From Archegozetes longisetosus (Eukaryota > Arthropoda > Arachnida > Sarcoptiformes > Trhypochthoniidae), in contig JAEMBT020000007.1 in the NCBI GenBank assembly GCA_018873245.2, positions 62,001 to 126,000 of the forward strand: 64,000 nucleotides of DNA, read 5' to 3'. The notes under the pieces are model-generated. The model searched no databases. It was not told the origin of the DNA and saw only the letters and a program-made list of their open reading frames with translations. The position numbers were made by a program, and so were the translations under genes. Shown here piece after piece: positions 34,301 to 44,879 of the stretch; position 1 is the stretch's first letter, and every line of letters begins with the position of its first letter.

Positions 34301-37300
34301 TAATTAGGTGCTTTGAATAGTAAACACAATGAATAAAATGAACACGCATTTTATAAATTGTATTTTGATATTATGATGATTGTGTGTAATGATTATGTGT
34401 AATAGTCGTGATTTAATTTATTTAAATATAATTGTCATCAAACATCAAACGCTTATTAGTTTTGGCGAATAGAAAGTAAGTTTAACCGATACTTCAATTA
34501 TAAATAATTAATAAAAAAATATTTTCTAAACAGAAGATGTCTGAAATAGAGGACAATCTTTGTTTTGGTAATGAATGCGCTGAACTAAATGAGACCATAA
34601 TTGATGTTCAATATATGCAAAATTTAGCGAATGATATTCAAAAAGAGAGACAAATGTCTGAAAATACTATTATAGACTCTGAAGAAGTAGTTATTCCGAA
34701 TGATTCCCAAATGAATAGTTTTATTGATTTAACAGAAAGCGAATTTTCGAGTTCAAATGAATCAAAACGCCGAAAAACTCAAAGAAAGATAATCAGCAAA
34801 AGGTTTAAAAAAGGAAACAAAATAACTGTGCAAATGAGAGTTAATGAATATAAAGAGCCATTTATTGTCAAAGACGACAAAATGTATTGCAATACATGTA
34901 ATGTTTTTGTTAACTTCAAGCATAAAAATGTCATCGATTTTCACCTGAACTCTAAGAGGCATAAGAAGTATATCAAAAACAATTCAAATCAATTGAAAAT
35001 TGTTAACAGCTTTGAGAAGCAAAATGAAATGTTTCTCAACGATTTGGTTTTAATGTTGACCTCAACTAATATTACTATTGAAAAAACTAATAATCAAGAA
35101 TTCAGAGCTTTCTTCACAAAGTATTGCAAATTCGGAGATCAGATTCCGTTAGCCGACTGTATGAGAAAACGAATACCAAAAGTTTATGCAAATAAACAAA
35201 AGGATATCATCGAATCATTGAGTAAAGTCGATGGGTTTTCAGTCATTGTCGACGAAACACAAGACAAGAAATATCGAGCAGTTATTAATATATTGATTAC
35301 TCCATCAGCGATTGATTTTCCGTTGAACGATGATTTTCGCCTTAAGTCAATTCTTATTAATACTTTATTCTTGAACACAACAGTTGATAGCGATGCGATT
35401 ATTCGCGAAACTAATAAAGTTATAGCAAATTCAGAATTAGATTACGATAAAATCACAGCATTTGTTAGTGATAATGCCAGCTATATGATGAAAGCATTTA
35501 AAACATTTAAAGTTCTCTGGCCTAACTCAATACACATCACATGTCTTTCACATATTTTTAATTTGGTCACAGAAACCTTTAGATATAGTTTTATTGAAGT
35601 GGATGAATTCATGGCAAAAATGAAATCTTTTTTCAAGAAATCGAGAGTCAGGCGTAAAATATATTTTGAAACTTGTGGTAAATCTATTCCTAGGACTTCC
35701 ATTACCAGATGGAACTCATGGCTTGAAGCTATCGCTATTCATGAAAATTTATTTAAATTTTACGGTGATTTGATCAGAAATTTAACAAATGCTAAAATCA
35801 GTTCTCCATTAATACCAAAATTGAGAAGAATGATAGAAAATCCTATTTTGTACGAACAAATTAAGTTCATTAAAAGTATTTCTCAGCCGATTATTGATGC
35901 AGTTCTGTCCACTCAGAGGCGAGACATAATGACAACCAACATCTTTAAATATTGTTCAGACTTAATGGCAATTTTTCGTGAAATGTATGCTAACGTTGAT
36001 GTAAATGATTACCTCGATATTTATAGAAAAGAGCTGAATGAATATGACTTTTCGCGTTTCAAACAATCGGTAATCGATTGTCTTAACCAAACTTTACTTA
36101 AATTGGAGTTATATTTTGATTTTGGTAAAGAGCCAGCTATGGGTTTTCTAAAAACTATGGAAACATTTGGTCCTCAGAGGGCTAAGAACAATACACGATC
36201 TGTTGATGAGTTGATTAAAGAGTTAGTATCAATACCTGAAATGAATAATTTGATAAATTCTGGTGATTTATTGAAGGTTTCACAGCTCTCTTCTGAATTC
36301 AAGTCATATATTAATTATGTTAAAGAATACGAAAAGCCAGAAAATATTAAAACCAACGTTTATATTCCGAATTTTTGGAAATCTAACTTCAAGAAATGGA
36401 AATTGATGGTACCGATTGTTTTTAAATACTTATTTGTTCCTATTTCTAGTGCTGAGATTGAACGATCGTTCAGTTGTTACAACAATATTCTCAGTGATAA
36501 AAGACATAATCTCTCTGAAGAAAGTTTGAAGTATTTAACTTCTCTCTATTATAATTGCATGTAAACTCTTCTGTAAATTATCAAATTCAATTTATTAAAA
36601 TGTTCAAATTAGAAAATCTTCGGCCTATTTATTGCAGTAATTATTTAAACTACAATTTTATGACATGAACTTCTTGAATAATAGGTTTAGATGTGAAAAT
36701 TTGTCAAATAATTTTAACAAATACTCAAATAATTAGACCAATTTTCTCAAATAGTTACTCAAATAATTTGACCCCTACTTTCTCAAATAATAAAAGTGTC
36801 TTAGTTAATGATACTTCATTTTTATAATTTGAACCAGTAACTCGCTCTAATTACTTATTTCTCTTTACTGTACAATCATCTACACTACATTAAGTTGCAA
36901 CAAACTCAATTATACAGTCTAATGTCTACAGATTCTTTAAATTCCAAATTACTCATACCAACAAAAATTCGAATTAACATCAGAATAAACAGCTCTAAGA
37001 GTCTCGTTTTTCAGTTACCAGCATAATAATTACAAGCCATTCCTTATTAGACATGTCTTCAAGTTAGAATTGCAAACACTCAAATTTTATAAATTTTCAC
37101 TCAATCTAAACATTTTCTCTTTTATTTAACTGGTTTGATCTGAAAATTTTCCATCTAAATTCTATAATCAATTCAAATCTACCCAAAATCAATTATAATT
37201 CTTAACAAGCCTTCAATCTAACATAAACTTTCTTTAGTTTCAAAAAATAACTTACGCTCCAACATCAGAAATCAATGTCTTTAATGAGTAATATTTCTGG

Positions 37301-37638
37301 CTAAAGATTCTTTCATAATCTTCTTTAAGTTCTGGTGAAATCATCAAATCAACACTTCTGTTAACTGTTGACGGATATGTCCAAAAGTCAATCTGTTTTT
37401 GTTGTCATATATCATAAATATAATATAAATATACAAATATTTAATAATTCAATTAAAAATCAATATTTACCTCAAAATTATTTTCTGACAATTCTCTCAA
37501 ATAATTCAAATGTTCATCCGTTTCAGGAGTTATTCTAAACACTTTAAAACCATCGAAACGTTTAATCTGTTCATAGCTCAAAATTGAACTCAAATTTTGA
37601 ATCAATAGTAAAAGTAATAAGGCTTTTGCCGAACACAT
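28388..37638 (-). CDS. Procarboxypeptidase (M14A), nine exons, complete
   Basis: Exons on the minus strand: 37638-37471, 37392-37256, 33988-33580, 33529-33478, 30539-30337, 30261-30223, 28867-28783, 28641-28618 (24-nt microexon) and 28551-28388. All have GT/AG ends and compatible phases, giving about 426 aa, the usual size. It starts with a signal peptide (MCSAKALLLLLLIQ), then a propeptide (FKVFRITPETDEHL ... WDAYQTYPRVLEF marks the catalytic start). Zinc ligands and catalytic residues are visible: HAREW (H69, E72), MWRKTR (R127), DPNRNF (N144, R145), AMHSYSQ (H196), LYANSGSARDW (Y248), ELRDTG (E270). The residue at the specificity position 255 is Arg, as in carboxypeptidase O, suggesting preference for acidic C-termini. 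It is a secreted zymogen, probably digestive. Introns hold transposons, including a whole hAT. Confidence 0.93.
28618..28641 (-). other. 24-nt microexon of the carboxypeptidase gene
   Basis: Flanked by an AAG acceptor and a GTATAT donor. It supplies eight residues (ANSGSAR plus split codons) between the active-site Tyr and the DW dipeptide. Without it the reading frame survives but the substrate-specificity loop would be lost. Its phase (2 nt + 7 codons + 1 nt) fits both neighbours exactly. Confidence 0.85.
28923..30222. repeat. Foldback element filling a carboxypeptidase intron
   Basis: Long inverted arms (about 28923-29480 and 29665-30222) pair over most of their length. Landmarks are GGTTAACTGTCA at both outer ends, CGTGTTATAAAAAT, CAGGGTGTTTGG near 29177 and CCAAACACCCTG near 29925. 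A short loop (about 29480-29665) contains a GC-rich hairpin (GCGTTCCTCGCTTCGCGACC region). Its right end coincides with the 5' splice site after exon 30261-30223. Confidence 0.85.
30719..30889 (+). other. Exon-like GC-richer island on the opposite strand
   Basis: Within a carboxypeptidase intron, an open stretch with GC-ending codons encodes a hydrophobic segment (LILVASVVVASSIISYTF) followed by ADRGYQ. It is bounded by AAGTCAG on the left and GTAATT on the right, compatible with an internal exon. No partner exons or family were recognised. It could be an exon fragment carried in by duplication. Confidence 0.3.
30890..31510. other. Intron sequence, nothing recognised
   Basis: AT-rich carboxypeptidase intron with no ORF, repeat ends or RNA-like fold that I can support. 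Confidence 0.4.
31511..32354. mobile_element. 844-bp MITE, copy 1 (ATCGTCGCC family)
   Basis: Inverted ends of about 31 bp (ATCGTCGCCTGAGTACTATA at 31511, TAAGGCGACGAT ending at 32354) match with few differences. The same sequence recurs over its whole length at 47981-48812 in the same orientation. Non-coding. No clean target duplication was identified, so the superfamily is open. Confidence 0.85.
32355..33477. other. Intron sequence, possible LTR-like segment
   Basis: About 32500-33000 has an AATAAAGC polyadenylation-like signal (near 32764) followed by GT-rich sequence, which is reminiscent of a retroelement LTR. No second copy, primer binding site or coding region supports it. Confidence 0.25.
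34476..34533 (+). other. Leader intron of the hAT transposase gene
   Basis: Donor GTAAGT at 34476 and acceptor TTTTCTAAACAG ending at 34533 define a 58-bp intron three bases before the transposase ATG at 34537. Inferred from splice signals. Confidence 0.5.
34537..36564 (+). CDS. hAT transposase, 675 aa, uninterrupted
   Basis: A single long ORF covering the whole hAT transposase architecture. An acidic N-terminus leads to a BED-like zinc finger (YCNTCNVFV ... HLNSKRHKKYI, about residues 115-145). The RNase H-like core has FSVIVDETQD (first Asp), FVSDNASYM (second Asp) and HITCLSHIFNLV. An all-alpha insertion follows, and the C-terminal dimerisation domain reads YLFVPISSAEIERSFSCYNN ending SLYYNCM. 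Uninterrupted coding inside perfect inverted ends and target duplication indicates a young, possibly still active element. It may supply transposase to MITEs with matching ends, though none of the MITEs here share its CTAAGACAC end. Confidence 0.93.
   Translation: MSEIEDNLCFGNECAELNETIIDVQYMQNLANDIQKERQMSENTIIDSEEVVIPNDSQMNSFIDLTESEFSSSNESKRRKTQRKIISKRFKKGNKITVQMRVNEYKEPFIVKDDKMYCNTCNVFVNFKHKNVIDFHLNSKRHKKYIKNNSNQLKIVNSFEKQNEMFLNDLVLMLTSTNITIEKTNNQEFRAFFTKYCKFGDQIPLADCMRKRIPKVYANKQKDIIESLSKVDGFSVIVDETQDKKYRAVINILITPSAIDFPLNDDFRLKSILINTLFLNTTVDSDAIIRETNKVIANSELDYDKITAFVSDNASYMMKAFKTFKVLWPNSIHITCLSHIFNLVTETFRYSFIEVDEFMAKMKSFFKKSRVRRKIYFETCGKSIPRTSITRWNSWLEAIAIHENLFKFYGDLIRNLTNAKISSPLIPKLRRMIENPILYEQIKFIKSISQPIIDAVLSTQRRDIMTTNIFKYCSDLMAIFREMYANVDVNDYLDIYRKELNEYDFSRFKQSVIDCLNQTLLKLELYFDFGKEPAMGFLKTMETFGPQRAKNNTRSVDELIKELVSIPEMNNLINSGDLLKVSQLSSEFKSYINYVKEYEKPENIKTNVYIPNFWKSNFKKWKLMVPIVFKYLFVPISSAEIERSFSCYNNILSDKRHNLSEESLKYLTSLYYNCM
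36813..37255. other. Carboxypeptidase intron, nothing recognised
   Basis: AT-rich intron remainder between the hAT and exon 37392-37256. Confidence 0.4.
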
Positions 37639-37971
37639 TTTCCTTATTTTCAAGTGTTGACTAAAACTTAAACGAATAATATAAAATGTTTTTCTTTGCA
37701 TAGTTTATATGATAGCAATAACTAATGAGATAATAATTAAGTCATACGTCAATTGAAATCTTGATTAAGCCATAAAATTTTATTTAAGTCAAAAATTCTC
37801 TTTATGTTTATTTATCAAGGTTGAACATAAAAATGACAAAATTACATACGCAATTTATTTTTATTGATTCTTACCTATTTAATCTATTTTTCTAGTAGGC
37901 AAGTGTTTAATTCAGTCATTTTTATTGCTCTCTTTCTGTTCATTATATCTAATTAGCGCCGCCGAAGTCCA
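37639..37971. other. Upstream region of the carboxypeptidase gene
   Basis: Presumed promoter and leader for the minus-strand carboxypeptidase gene. No TATA box or initiator can be singled out. Confidence 0.35.
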
Positions 37972-38113
37972 GTACTGTGACTTGTAATAAAAACTGGAGT
38001 AGTAAAAGTGTTGGCTTTACTGCAAACACCAAGACTTAGAAATTTCTAAGTCTTGGTGTTTGCAGTAAAGCCAACACTTTTACTACTCCAGTTTTTATTA
38101 CAAGTCACAGTAC
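37972..38113. repeat. 142-bp perfect palindrome with no spacer
   Basis: Two 71-bp arms (37972-38042 and 38043-38113) are exact reverse complements, starting GTACTGTGAC and ending GTCACAGTAC, with the centre GAAATTTC. No target duplication flanks it. Such long spacerless palindromes are unstable in most genomes, so it is either very young or an assembly artefact. Confidence 0.9.
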
Positions 38114-39392
38114 ATTAAAACATTTTTAGAAAATAAGTTATTATGCAGCTTTCTAATAGCATACATTGTTTCTATTGCACATTAAAATCAAATTGATTTT
38201 AATTATAAATAGTCAATCTGAATAATTGATCATGAAGCAAGAAACTATTTCAAATACTGTTACTTATAATTATGAGATTTATTCATCTGAACAAACTATA
38301 TCGGGCTTTCACCATAAAACAAACTACCTATTTTCAAGTTAAAGATAGCAAAGTTATATTTTAATAACTCTATTCGCATTCACACATAAACTAAATTTAC
38401 AAACCTTAATATCAACTTTTATTCGTTCTATCTTCTATCACTGATTTTACAATAATTCTGCTTAAATAATCAGATTATTTTTGCAAATTAACTATTCACT
38501 AACAATAAAAATCATCTTACCACAACTAAACACTACCTTCCTTCTTTATATCTCTTATCGATCATTCTTGATGATAAAAATTCCAGCTTAGACTCTTAAT
38601 AATTCACATCGTTATTCACAATTATTTTATAAAAATTAAATACTCTTGCAGTATATTTTATAGCGAATGGGGCTACCAACTTCCCAGCTTTGAGACGATG
38701 TCTCCAGCCTTCAACGCTCGTCCAAAGCTGAAGATTCAAATTTTGTCTTCTGGTCCTCCTTTAGTATTTTTTCCCTAGTTTTCACTCGATCAGGTGTTTG
38801 CACCCTTAATAGCAAACACCCAATATATTACTTGATTTTGATCAATTCTAACCTTATGCAACCTTTCAACCTATTAGCTCAAAAGCTAGATTTCATTGAA
38901 ACTTTTGATCCTTTAAAAATATATCAGAATCATTGAAATCTGAATCAAATTTTAAACTTGTAAAATAACGTTTGATGACAAATAACTTTATTACTACTGT
39001 TTACGATCTTAAAAATGTATCCACAAGAAAAGTGTTTAGATAAAAAGCAAATAATCTTTAAGTTCAAAGGTATGTGGCTCAAAGTTTGTTTATGTTTCAT
39101 GGCAACTATAGATATGGTTTTAATGGCTAAAATCATTCAAATTCAGGGATAACTAGTCGCTTAAATTACAACCATAGCAAAAATAACCTATTTTTCTCTA
39201 CACTCTAGATATTTTCAAAATAGTAACTGTACTATTCATCAGACAATAGTCTTAACAAAATCGAATATGTACTTTTACGTCTATCATTCAAAAATTCTAT
39301 TGAACAAATGAACTATGCATTTTAAAGTATCCACAATTCCAATGGTTATCATTCTGATTAGTAACTAAAAATTTCAGTCAATGACTACTAAT
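38114..39392. other. Intergenic, nothing recognised
   Basis: AT-rich. A somewhat GC-richer patch at 38660-38790 has no open frame of interest. Confidence 0.45.
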
Positions 39393-39889
39393 TAGGGTGA
39401 CCACCTCTGGTTTGTCTCATGACGGGACAAAAATATTAAGGGAGAGACCCTAACATATTTTTGAAGAAAAATATCGTTTTTATTAGTCATTAAAAATATT
39501 TAGGTGTCAAACAATATATTCTAGTATTAAAACATTGAAGATTGTTATTCACGGTTGAATTCAAAGGTATGTTTTTTGTCAGAAATGGCATCCTTCATAA
39601 GTCATTCAAGGTAAGAAATGCTGGTTTATATCAGATATAAGTCAAGTCAGAAAAGATTAATTCAGTGACTTTTGGTATTTGAACTGGTTTTCTTAATCTT
39701 TTATCATTTGTCAAATAAATTCAATATTTGAATTTCTAAGAAATATTTTTCTAAACATTCTTCAAAATGAAAGTTGAAGAACGGGACAACTAGTTGTCCG
39801 TCGAGAGTTTTTGGTCTGACGGGATTTCTGTCTTTTATCTTTAAAAAGACGGGGCTGCCCCGTCAAAAACGGGACGGGTGGTCACTCTA
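39393..39889. mobile_element. hAT-type MITE, uninterrupted copy, TSD CTACTAAT
   Basis: Ends TAGGGTGACCACC and GGTGGTCACTCTA, perfect 8-bp duplication CTACTAAT (39385-39392 and 39890-39897). 497 bp, colinear with the interrupted copy at 25002-27975. A local GACGGGGC/GCCCCGTC hairpin lies near its right end (about 39850-39865). Confidence 0.96.
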
Positions 39890-40140
39890 CTACTAATTGT
39901 GTAGAATGAGTATAAAAATCAGAAAACGGTCCAATCGTGTAGTGTAATGTGAGAGAAGCCACTCGTTCATATGACACGCACACTCTTCCAGAAGACATCA
40001 AAGGAGATTCCGCGGCTCCATAGGCCTCGGCCCCACCTCCGATTTTGTTGATATTTTTTATACTGATAAAAAGGCTAAAATTAATGGTTATTTCGGTTGG
40101 ATGTAGGATACTGGGCACAGAATAGAAGGAGTAGTACAAC

Positions 40141-42248
40141 TAGGGGTGGCAAAATACAATTCCTTGTATTATACAATTTTATTATACACTGTTTTATACA
40201 AAATAAAATTTAAGATTGTATTATACAAAAAATATGAGATAATCTCTATCTACCGATAAGTTTATCTCTAGATTTGTATAAACATGTGTTTATAAACAAC
40301 TTATTTTGTAAACATGAGTAAAAGGAAACAGAAATCATTGGTTTGGGACTATTTTAAACCATTGGCAGAAAATAAATCAAATTGCAGCTTTTGTAAAGAT
40401 TCAATAACAATTACAGCTGCAAGGCTTAAGTATCACCTGGTAAATGCGTGTAAATTATGCCCCGAGAACGTTAAATCTCAGCTTAAATCTGAAGGCAGTG
40501 GAAGTAAAGAACTAAAGACAAAACATGACTTCGAAGAGCCAAGACCTGGCTCTTCACAGTCCGTATCGTCGTTTGGCACACTTTCCTCATTTATTGATGC
40601 AATGAGTGTCTCTGATATCAACGAAATTCACCAGAGTTGCCAGAGTTATTTATATGAACTCATTGCCGTTTGCATTAATTAAGGATAAAACTTTCATAGA
40701 AATGTTTAAAAAGCTACGACCGTCATATCGACTGCCTTCTCGTCGTCAAATATCTAATAGATTGCTTGATGAAGAGTATGAAAGAGTAGCGAAAACTACT
40801 AAAGAAATGATATCATCCAGTATTGGCCTTACATTAATTCTTGATGGTTGGACTAATGTTATGGGACATTCGGTTATTAACTTTATTGTTTCAACAACAG
40901 CAGGACCAGTATTTTATAAAAGTATTGAAACGGGGTCAAAATCCCACACAGGGCTTAATATTTTCAACCTTGTCCGTACTGTTATTGAAGAAATCGGAGA
41001 AGAGAAAATGTTTGCCGTTTTAACGGATAACGCGTCGAACATGAAGAGCATGTGGAAAGAGGTTAATAAAGTATACCCGAAAATTAATTGTTTTGGATGC
41101 GCAGCTCATGGGCTAAATCTTTTAATCAATGACTTTTGCAAAATAAGATCAATCAACAAAATTCTTGTTTCTGCGAAACAAATTTTAAAAGAAGTTAAAG
41201 ATTCAAGTGTAAAGTTGGTAAAGTATAAGAAAGTAAGAGAAAATAAACCGCCAACTTTGAAGTTAGCCGTCGCTACAAGATGGTACAGTGTCGTGCAAAT
41301 GCTTGAGAGTATTTCTGCAGATACCTTTGGGAAGAATGGCATATGAAGGGATTTTAAAAGACGATAATAAAGCAATAATTATTGAACAAAAAGGTCGTAT
41401 GTTTTGGAGTAATCTTGAATTGGTGATCAGGTTACTTAAACCAATAGCAGATAGCATTGCTAAAGTTGAGTCTAATAAGTCTCGAGTTTCATACATGCCT
41501 GAGATTGTCAATTCTATAAAAACTTTAATATCTGAAGTACTTAAGGAAACGAAATTCACAGAAACTGAAAAACAGAAGATCATGTCTGATATTAAATCAC
41601 AAGAAGGTTTTATGCTCATGCACTTACATTTTCTTGCAAATTTAATTTATCCTTGCTGTCAAGGGAAACAGTTGAATGAAGAGCAACTTTGCACTGCAAA
41701 TGAGATGTTAGATCAACACTTTCAAAAGCAAATAGCAATGAACTGGTTTCTTACCAAGATTTTCAATGTCGCGAAGAAGCATTTAAACCAACATTTGTTT
41801 GGAGTGAAAAAAATGGTCGAGTCCCCTGTAATTTGGTGGAAATAAATGCTTCGATTTCCTTCACACAAGGAATTTGCAGAGTTTGCTGTAAAATGTGTTT
41901 CTGTACTTTCTTCCAGTGCTTCGGTCGAAAGGAATTTTTCTTTGTAATCCAGAATACACAGTAAAGACCGTAACAAACTTACCTCTGAACGCGTCGAAAA
42001 GCTTTTGGCCATAAAGTATAATAGTAATCTCCTTGAGACAATGAACACAATTACAATACCTGAAGAAGTAGAACTACCAAATAATTCTGAATGAAGCGAA
42101 GAGACAGACGAAGAAGAGGGAGAATTTGAAATTCCCGTGCCTTATGAGTTAGAAGAAATGCAATAATACATTGATATACAAGATATACATTGTATAGATA
42201 ATTGTATAATACAATTTTAAATAAAATCTTTGTATTTTGCCATTCCTA
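40141..42248 (+). mobile_element. hAT transposon, TSD AGTACAAC
   Basis: Ends TAGGGGTGGCAAAATACAA (40141) and TTGTATTTTGCCATTCCTA (42248) are inverted repeats with two mismatches. A perfect 8-bp duplication AGTACAAC flanks them (40133-40140 and 42249-42256). Subterminal TTGTATAATACAATTTT-type palindromic motifs occur at both ends. It is 2108 bp and carries a broken transposase. Confidence 0.96.
40314..42166 (+). pseudogene. hAT transposase, broken
   Basis: Three frames in succession: 40314-40682 with a BED finger (LVWDYFKPL ... CSFCKDS ... KYHLVNAC), 40606-41346 with the catalytic core (LTLILDGWTNVMGHSVINF, VLTDNASNMKSMW, CFGCAAHGLNLLI, ATRWYSVVQML), and 41288-41845 with the helical insertion. 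After a stop at 41843, the dimerisation region (VSVLSSSASVERNFSL) continues with another stop at about 41945. Two frameshifts and at least two stops: inactive. Confidence 0.9.
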
Positions 42249-42659
42249 AGTACAACCATAAGAATATATATGCATGGTTAAACTTATCACTTCGAAATAT
42301 GAACATTGAATCCGGTCTCAAGGTCATCCAAGGTCAAATAACAGAAATCCGTTATTTGAAGACCTAGATGGGAAATCTCAGTGTCATTCGATTCAGAATG
42401 ACGAGACGAGTCCAACATTGCTCGAATATTCATCCCAGGTCAACTCAACTTCAAGATATGACCAAAACAAGTTTATAAAAGGTATATGCCTATAAGAATA
42501 ATTCATTTTCATATATACATTGTAATGACTCTATCTCAACAAAAATTACAAGTTTTAATCATTATAATATTAAACTAATATTAGAAAAGAAATTAAATAT
42601 TTTAAAGATTAAACTTTTAAAAATTCAGTATTATTTAAGATTATGATCCTGATCCTGGT

Positions 42660-42960
42660 TTTCGCCAGAGGACGTAGACCTGTCAGCGATCTGTCAGAAA
42701 TCTGTCAGCGATAACATGCGAGTAGACTCTTATCTTGCTGAACACACTTATCGACAGAGGATCTTGCAACCTCTCGGTGAATATGGGCATCAATTCAGAA
42801 GACTGATTGCAGACATCGTGAAGGTCTATCCGGGCCCTAAAAAGGCCTGATTCGACCTTCTGACAGAGTAGACGCTCCTTGAAGCCTGAGTAGGCACGGG
42901 CACCTCAGGGTGAGCAAAATACTTGCCCATGTCCGCTGACAGCCTCCACCTCCCCGTGGT
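42660..42960 (+). pseudogene. LTR-retroelement gag-like fossil fragment
   Basis: A short GC-richer stretch translates to LQPLGEYGHQFRRLIADIV followed by VYPGP, like the conserved helical part of Ty3/gypsy-type Gag. It is broken, lacks any recognisable pol region and is old. Identification rests on one short pattern. Confidence 0.3.
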
Positions 42961-42984
42961 AGAGGACGTAAACAGGGAATAAAC

Positions 42985-44620
42985 GATTGAACTAGACTTT
43001 ACGTGGCCAGAGAATTCAGAGATAAATTTTGTGTACTGATGATCTATAACTCAGGCTGGCTTTAAATATATAAATTTTATTCACCGCAAATGACCAGAAC
43101 ATCGGTTAAAAAATTCCCGAAAATTCGACTAGACTACGTGGCCAGAGATTTTCGATATAAGCTTTCTATTTAAAGAAACTACAACTCAAGCTGATTTTAA
43201 ATATACAAATTTCATTTGTCGCAAATGATTAAAACATTGGTAAAAAAATTCCGAATAATCGAGTATATAGAAAATTACCGTAAAAAAATTTATGGAATCA
43301 CGTTTCAACTCAAACCGATTGAAATCAACAGAATTTCACTGTTCTTATAATATATTTTAATGAAGCTTCACAAAATAAAAAATTATGAAAAAACGTAGCC
43401 ATACGTGAAATTCCTCACTTAATATAGATTAATACTGATATTATAAGTAATCAATCATTAATAGACTTTTAAAAACACTATAATAGTTATTATTATTGAG
43501 ACTTTATTTTTGATGACTTATTTTAGCTAGGTTACTTTGACCTGACACGGAGAATTTTCAATCAGCTTTTAACATGCTAAGCCGAACCGCTTATCTTATT
43601 GAACCAACCGAGCATCGTCTGAGCGATGCTCAGTGCATCCCCTATTGCGCTTCCAATGACACATTTAGGTCTGACGGTAAATTTATTAGCCAAGATCTTT
43701 AACTTAGTTTATATTTATAAGCTATATTCCGCCATTACCTCAAGAAAACGGTTCCCGGATCTTGCGATAGTGAAACTATACAGATCTAGTTTTGCACTTT
43801 ACATCAGTAACACTACATCATTTCATAATTTTTTCGTCATTGTTAAGATTTTATTCAATATATATATATATATTTAACGAGGTACTATTTTAGACCAAGG
43901 TCGCGTAGGATCTTGGTTCTCTCATTTTTTCAATATTTTTTTATTTTGTGAAGCTTCATCAAAATATATTATAACAACAGTGAAATTCTGTTGATTTCAA
44001 TCGGTTTGAGTTGAAACGTGATTCCATAAATTTATTTTACGGTAATTTTCTATATACTCGATTATTCGGAATTTTTTTACCAATGTTTTAATCATTTGCG
44101 ACAAATGAAATTTGTATATTTAAAATCAGCTTGAGTTGTAGTTTCTTTAAATAGAAAGCTTATATCGAAAATCTCTGGCCACGTAGTCTAGTCGAATTTT
44201 CGGGAATTTTTTTATTGATGTTCTGGTTATTTGCGGTGAATAAAATTTACATAGTTGAACTCTGCATGAGTTATAGATAATTTGTATATAAAATTCATGT
44301 TTGAATTCTCTGGCCACGTAAAGCCTAGTCGATTTTTCGAGATTTTTTTTATAGGTGTTCTGGTCATTTACGGTGAGTAAAATTTATACATTTGAAATAA
44401 GCTTAACTTGTAGTTTATTTATATATATATATATATATAATTCATGTTTGAATTCTCTGGCCACGTAGTCTTGTCGATTTTTCGGGAATTTTTTTAACGA
44501 TATTCTGGTCAATTGCGTTGAAAAAAATTTATATATATGAATTCAGTTTGAGTTATAGATGATTTATATACAAAGCTTATGTCGAAAATCTCTGGCCACG
44601 TAAAGTCTAGTCTAACCGAA
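42985..44620. repeat. Foldback element, copy 2, with tandem subterminal units
   Basis: Inverted relative to the copy at 4740-5870. The loop (about 43400-43900) is closely similar to that of copy 1. The right arm carries about four tandem units of 120-140 bp (44090-44620), each with CTCTGGCCACGTA, TTCTGGTCATTTGCG and a run of T; the left arm carries about two (42985-43260). This resembles foldback transposons with modular arms. The ORF at 43626-43877 corresponds to the one in copy 1. Confidence 0.8.
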
Positions 44621-44879
44621 TAAACTCCTAGCTAAGAGAGGCTAGTTTTTTCATGAATCCCTCAGGAATTCGACTGATTTTGGAAAATAGGGTGTCGTTG
44701 GACTCGTCTCATCATGCTGAATCGATTGACATCCCATGCCTCTATCTCTTTAAATAATCGATTTCCGTTATTTGACCTTGAATGACTTTGAGAGTGGTGT
44801 CAATGATAATATCTTGAAGAGACAAGTTCAACCATGTATATATTGTCATAGTAACAAACCTCCTTCTATGCCGTGCTTA

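Larger units (their letters stand above)
34126..36804 (+). mobile_element. Full-length hAT transposon with open transposase, TSD TTAATGAT
   Basis: Ends CTAAGACACTTT (34126) and AAAGTGTCTTAG (36804) are perfect inverted repeats, extending with few mismatches. A perfect 8-bp duplication TTAATGAT flanks them (34118-34125 and 36805-36812). Both subterminal regions repeat CAAATAATTT-type motifs. It is inserted in a carboxypeptidase intron, opposite to that gene. Confidence 0.96.
42262..44850. repeat. Composite inverted repeat enclosing a foldback element
   Basis: About 160-bp arms (42262-42425 and 44695-44850) are diverged reverse complements; landmarks are AAGGTCAAATAAC, GATTCAGMATGA and GAGACGAGTCCAAC. 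The foldback at 42985-44620 and a retroelement gag-like piece lie between them, so this is another nested arrangement. Confidence 0.65.

Noticed and set aside
34762-35702. Minus-strand ORFs inside the intact transposase gene
   Set aside because: Shadows of the long coding frame on the plus strand.
39882-40139. ORF on the minus strand between two transposons
   Set aside because: It overlaps the end of a MITE and its target duplication; composition fits chance.
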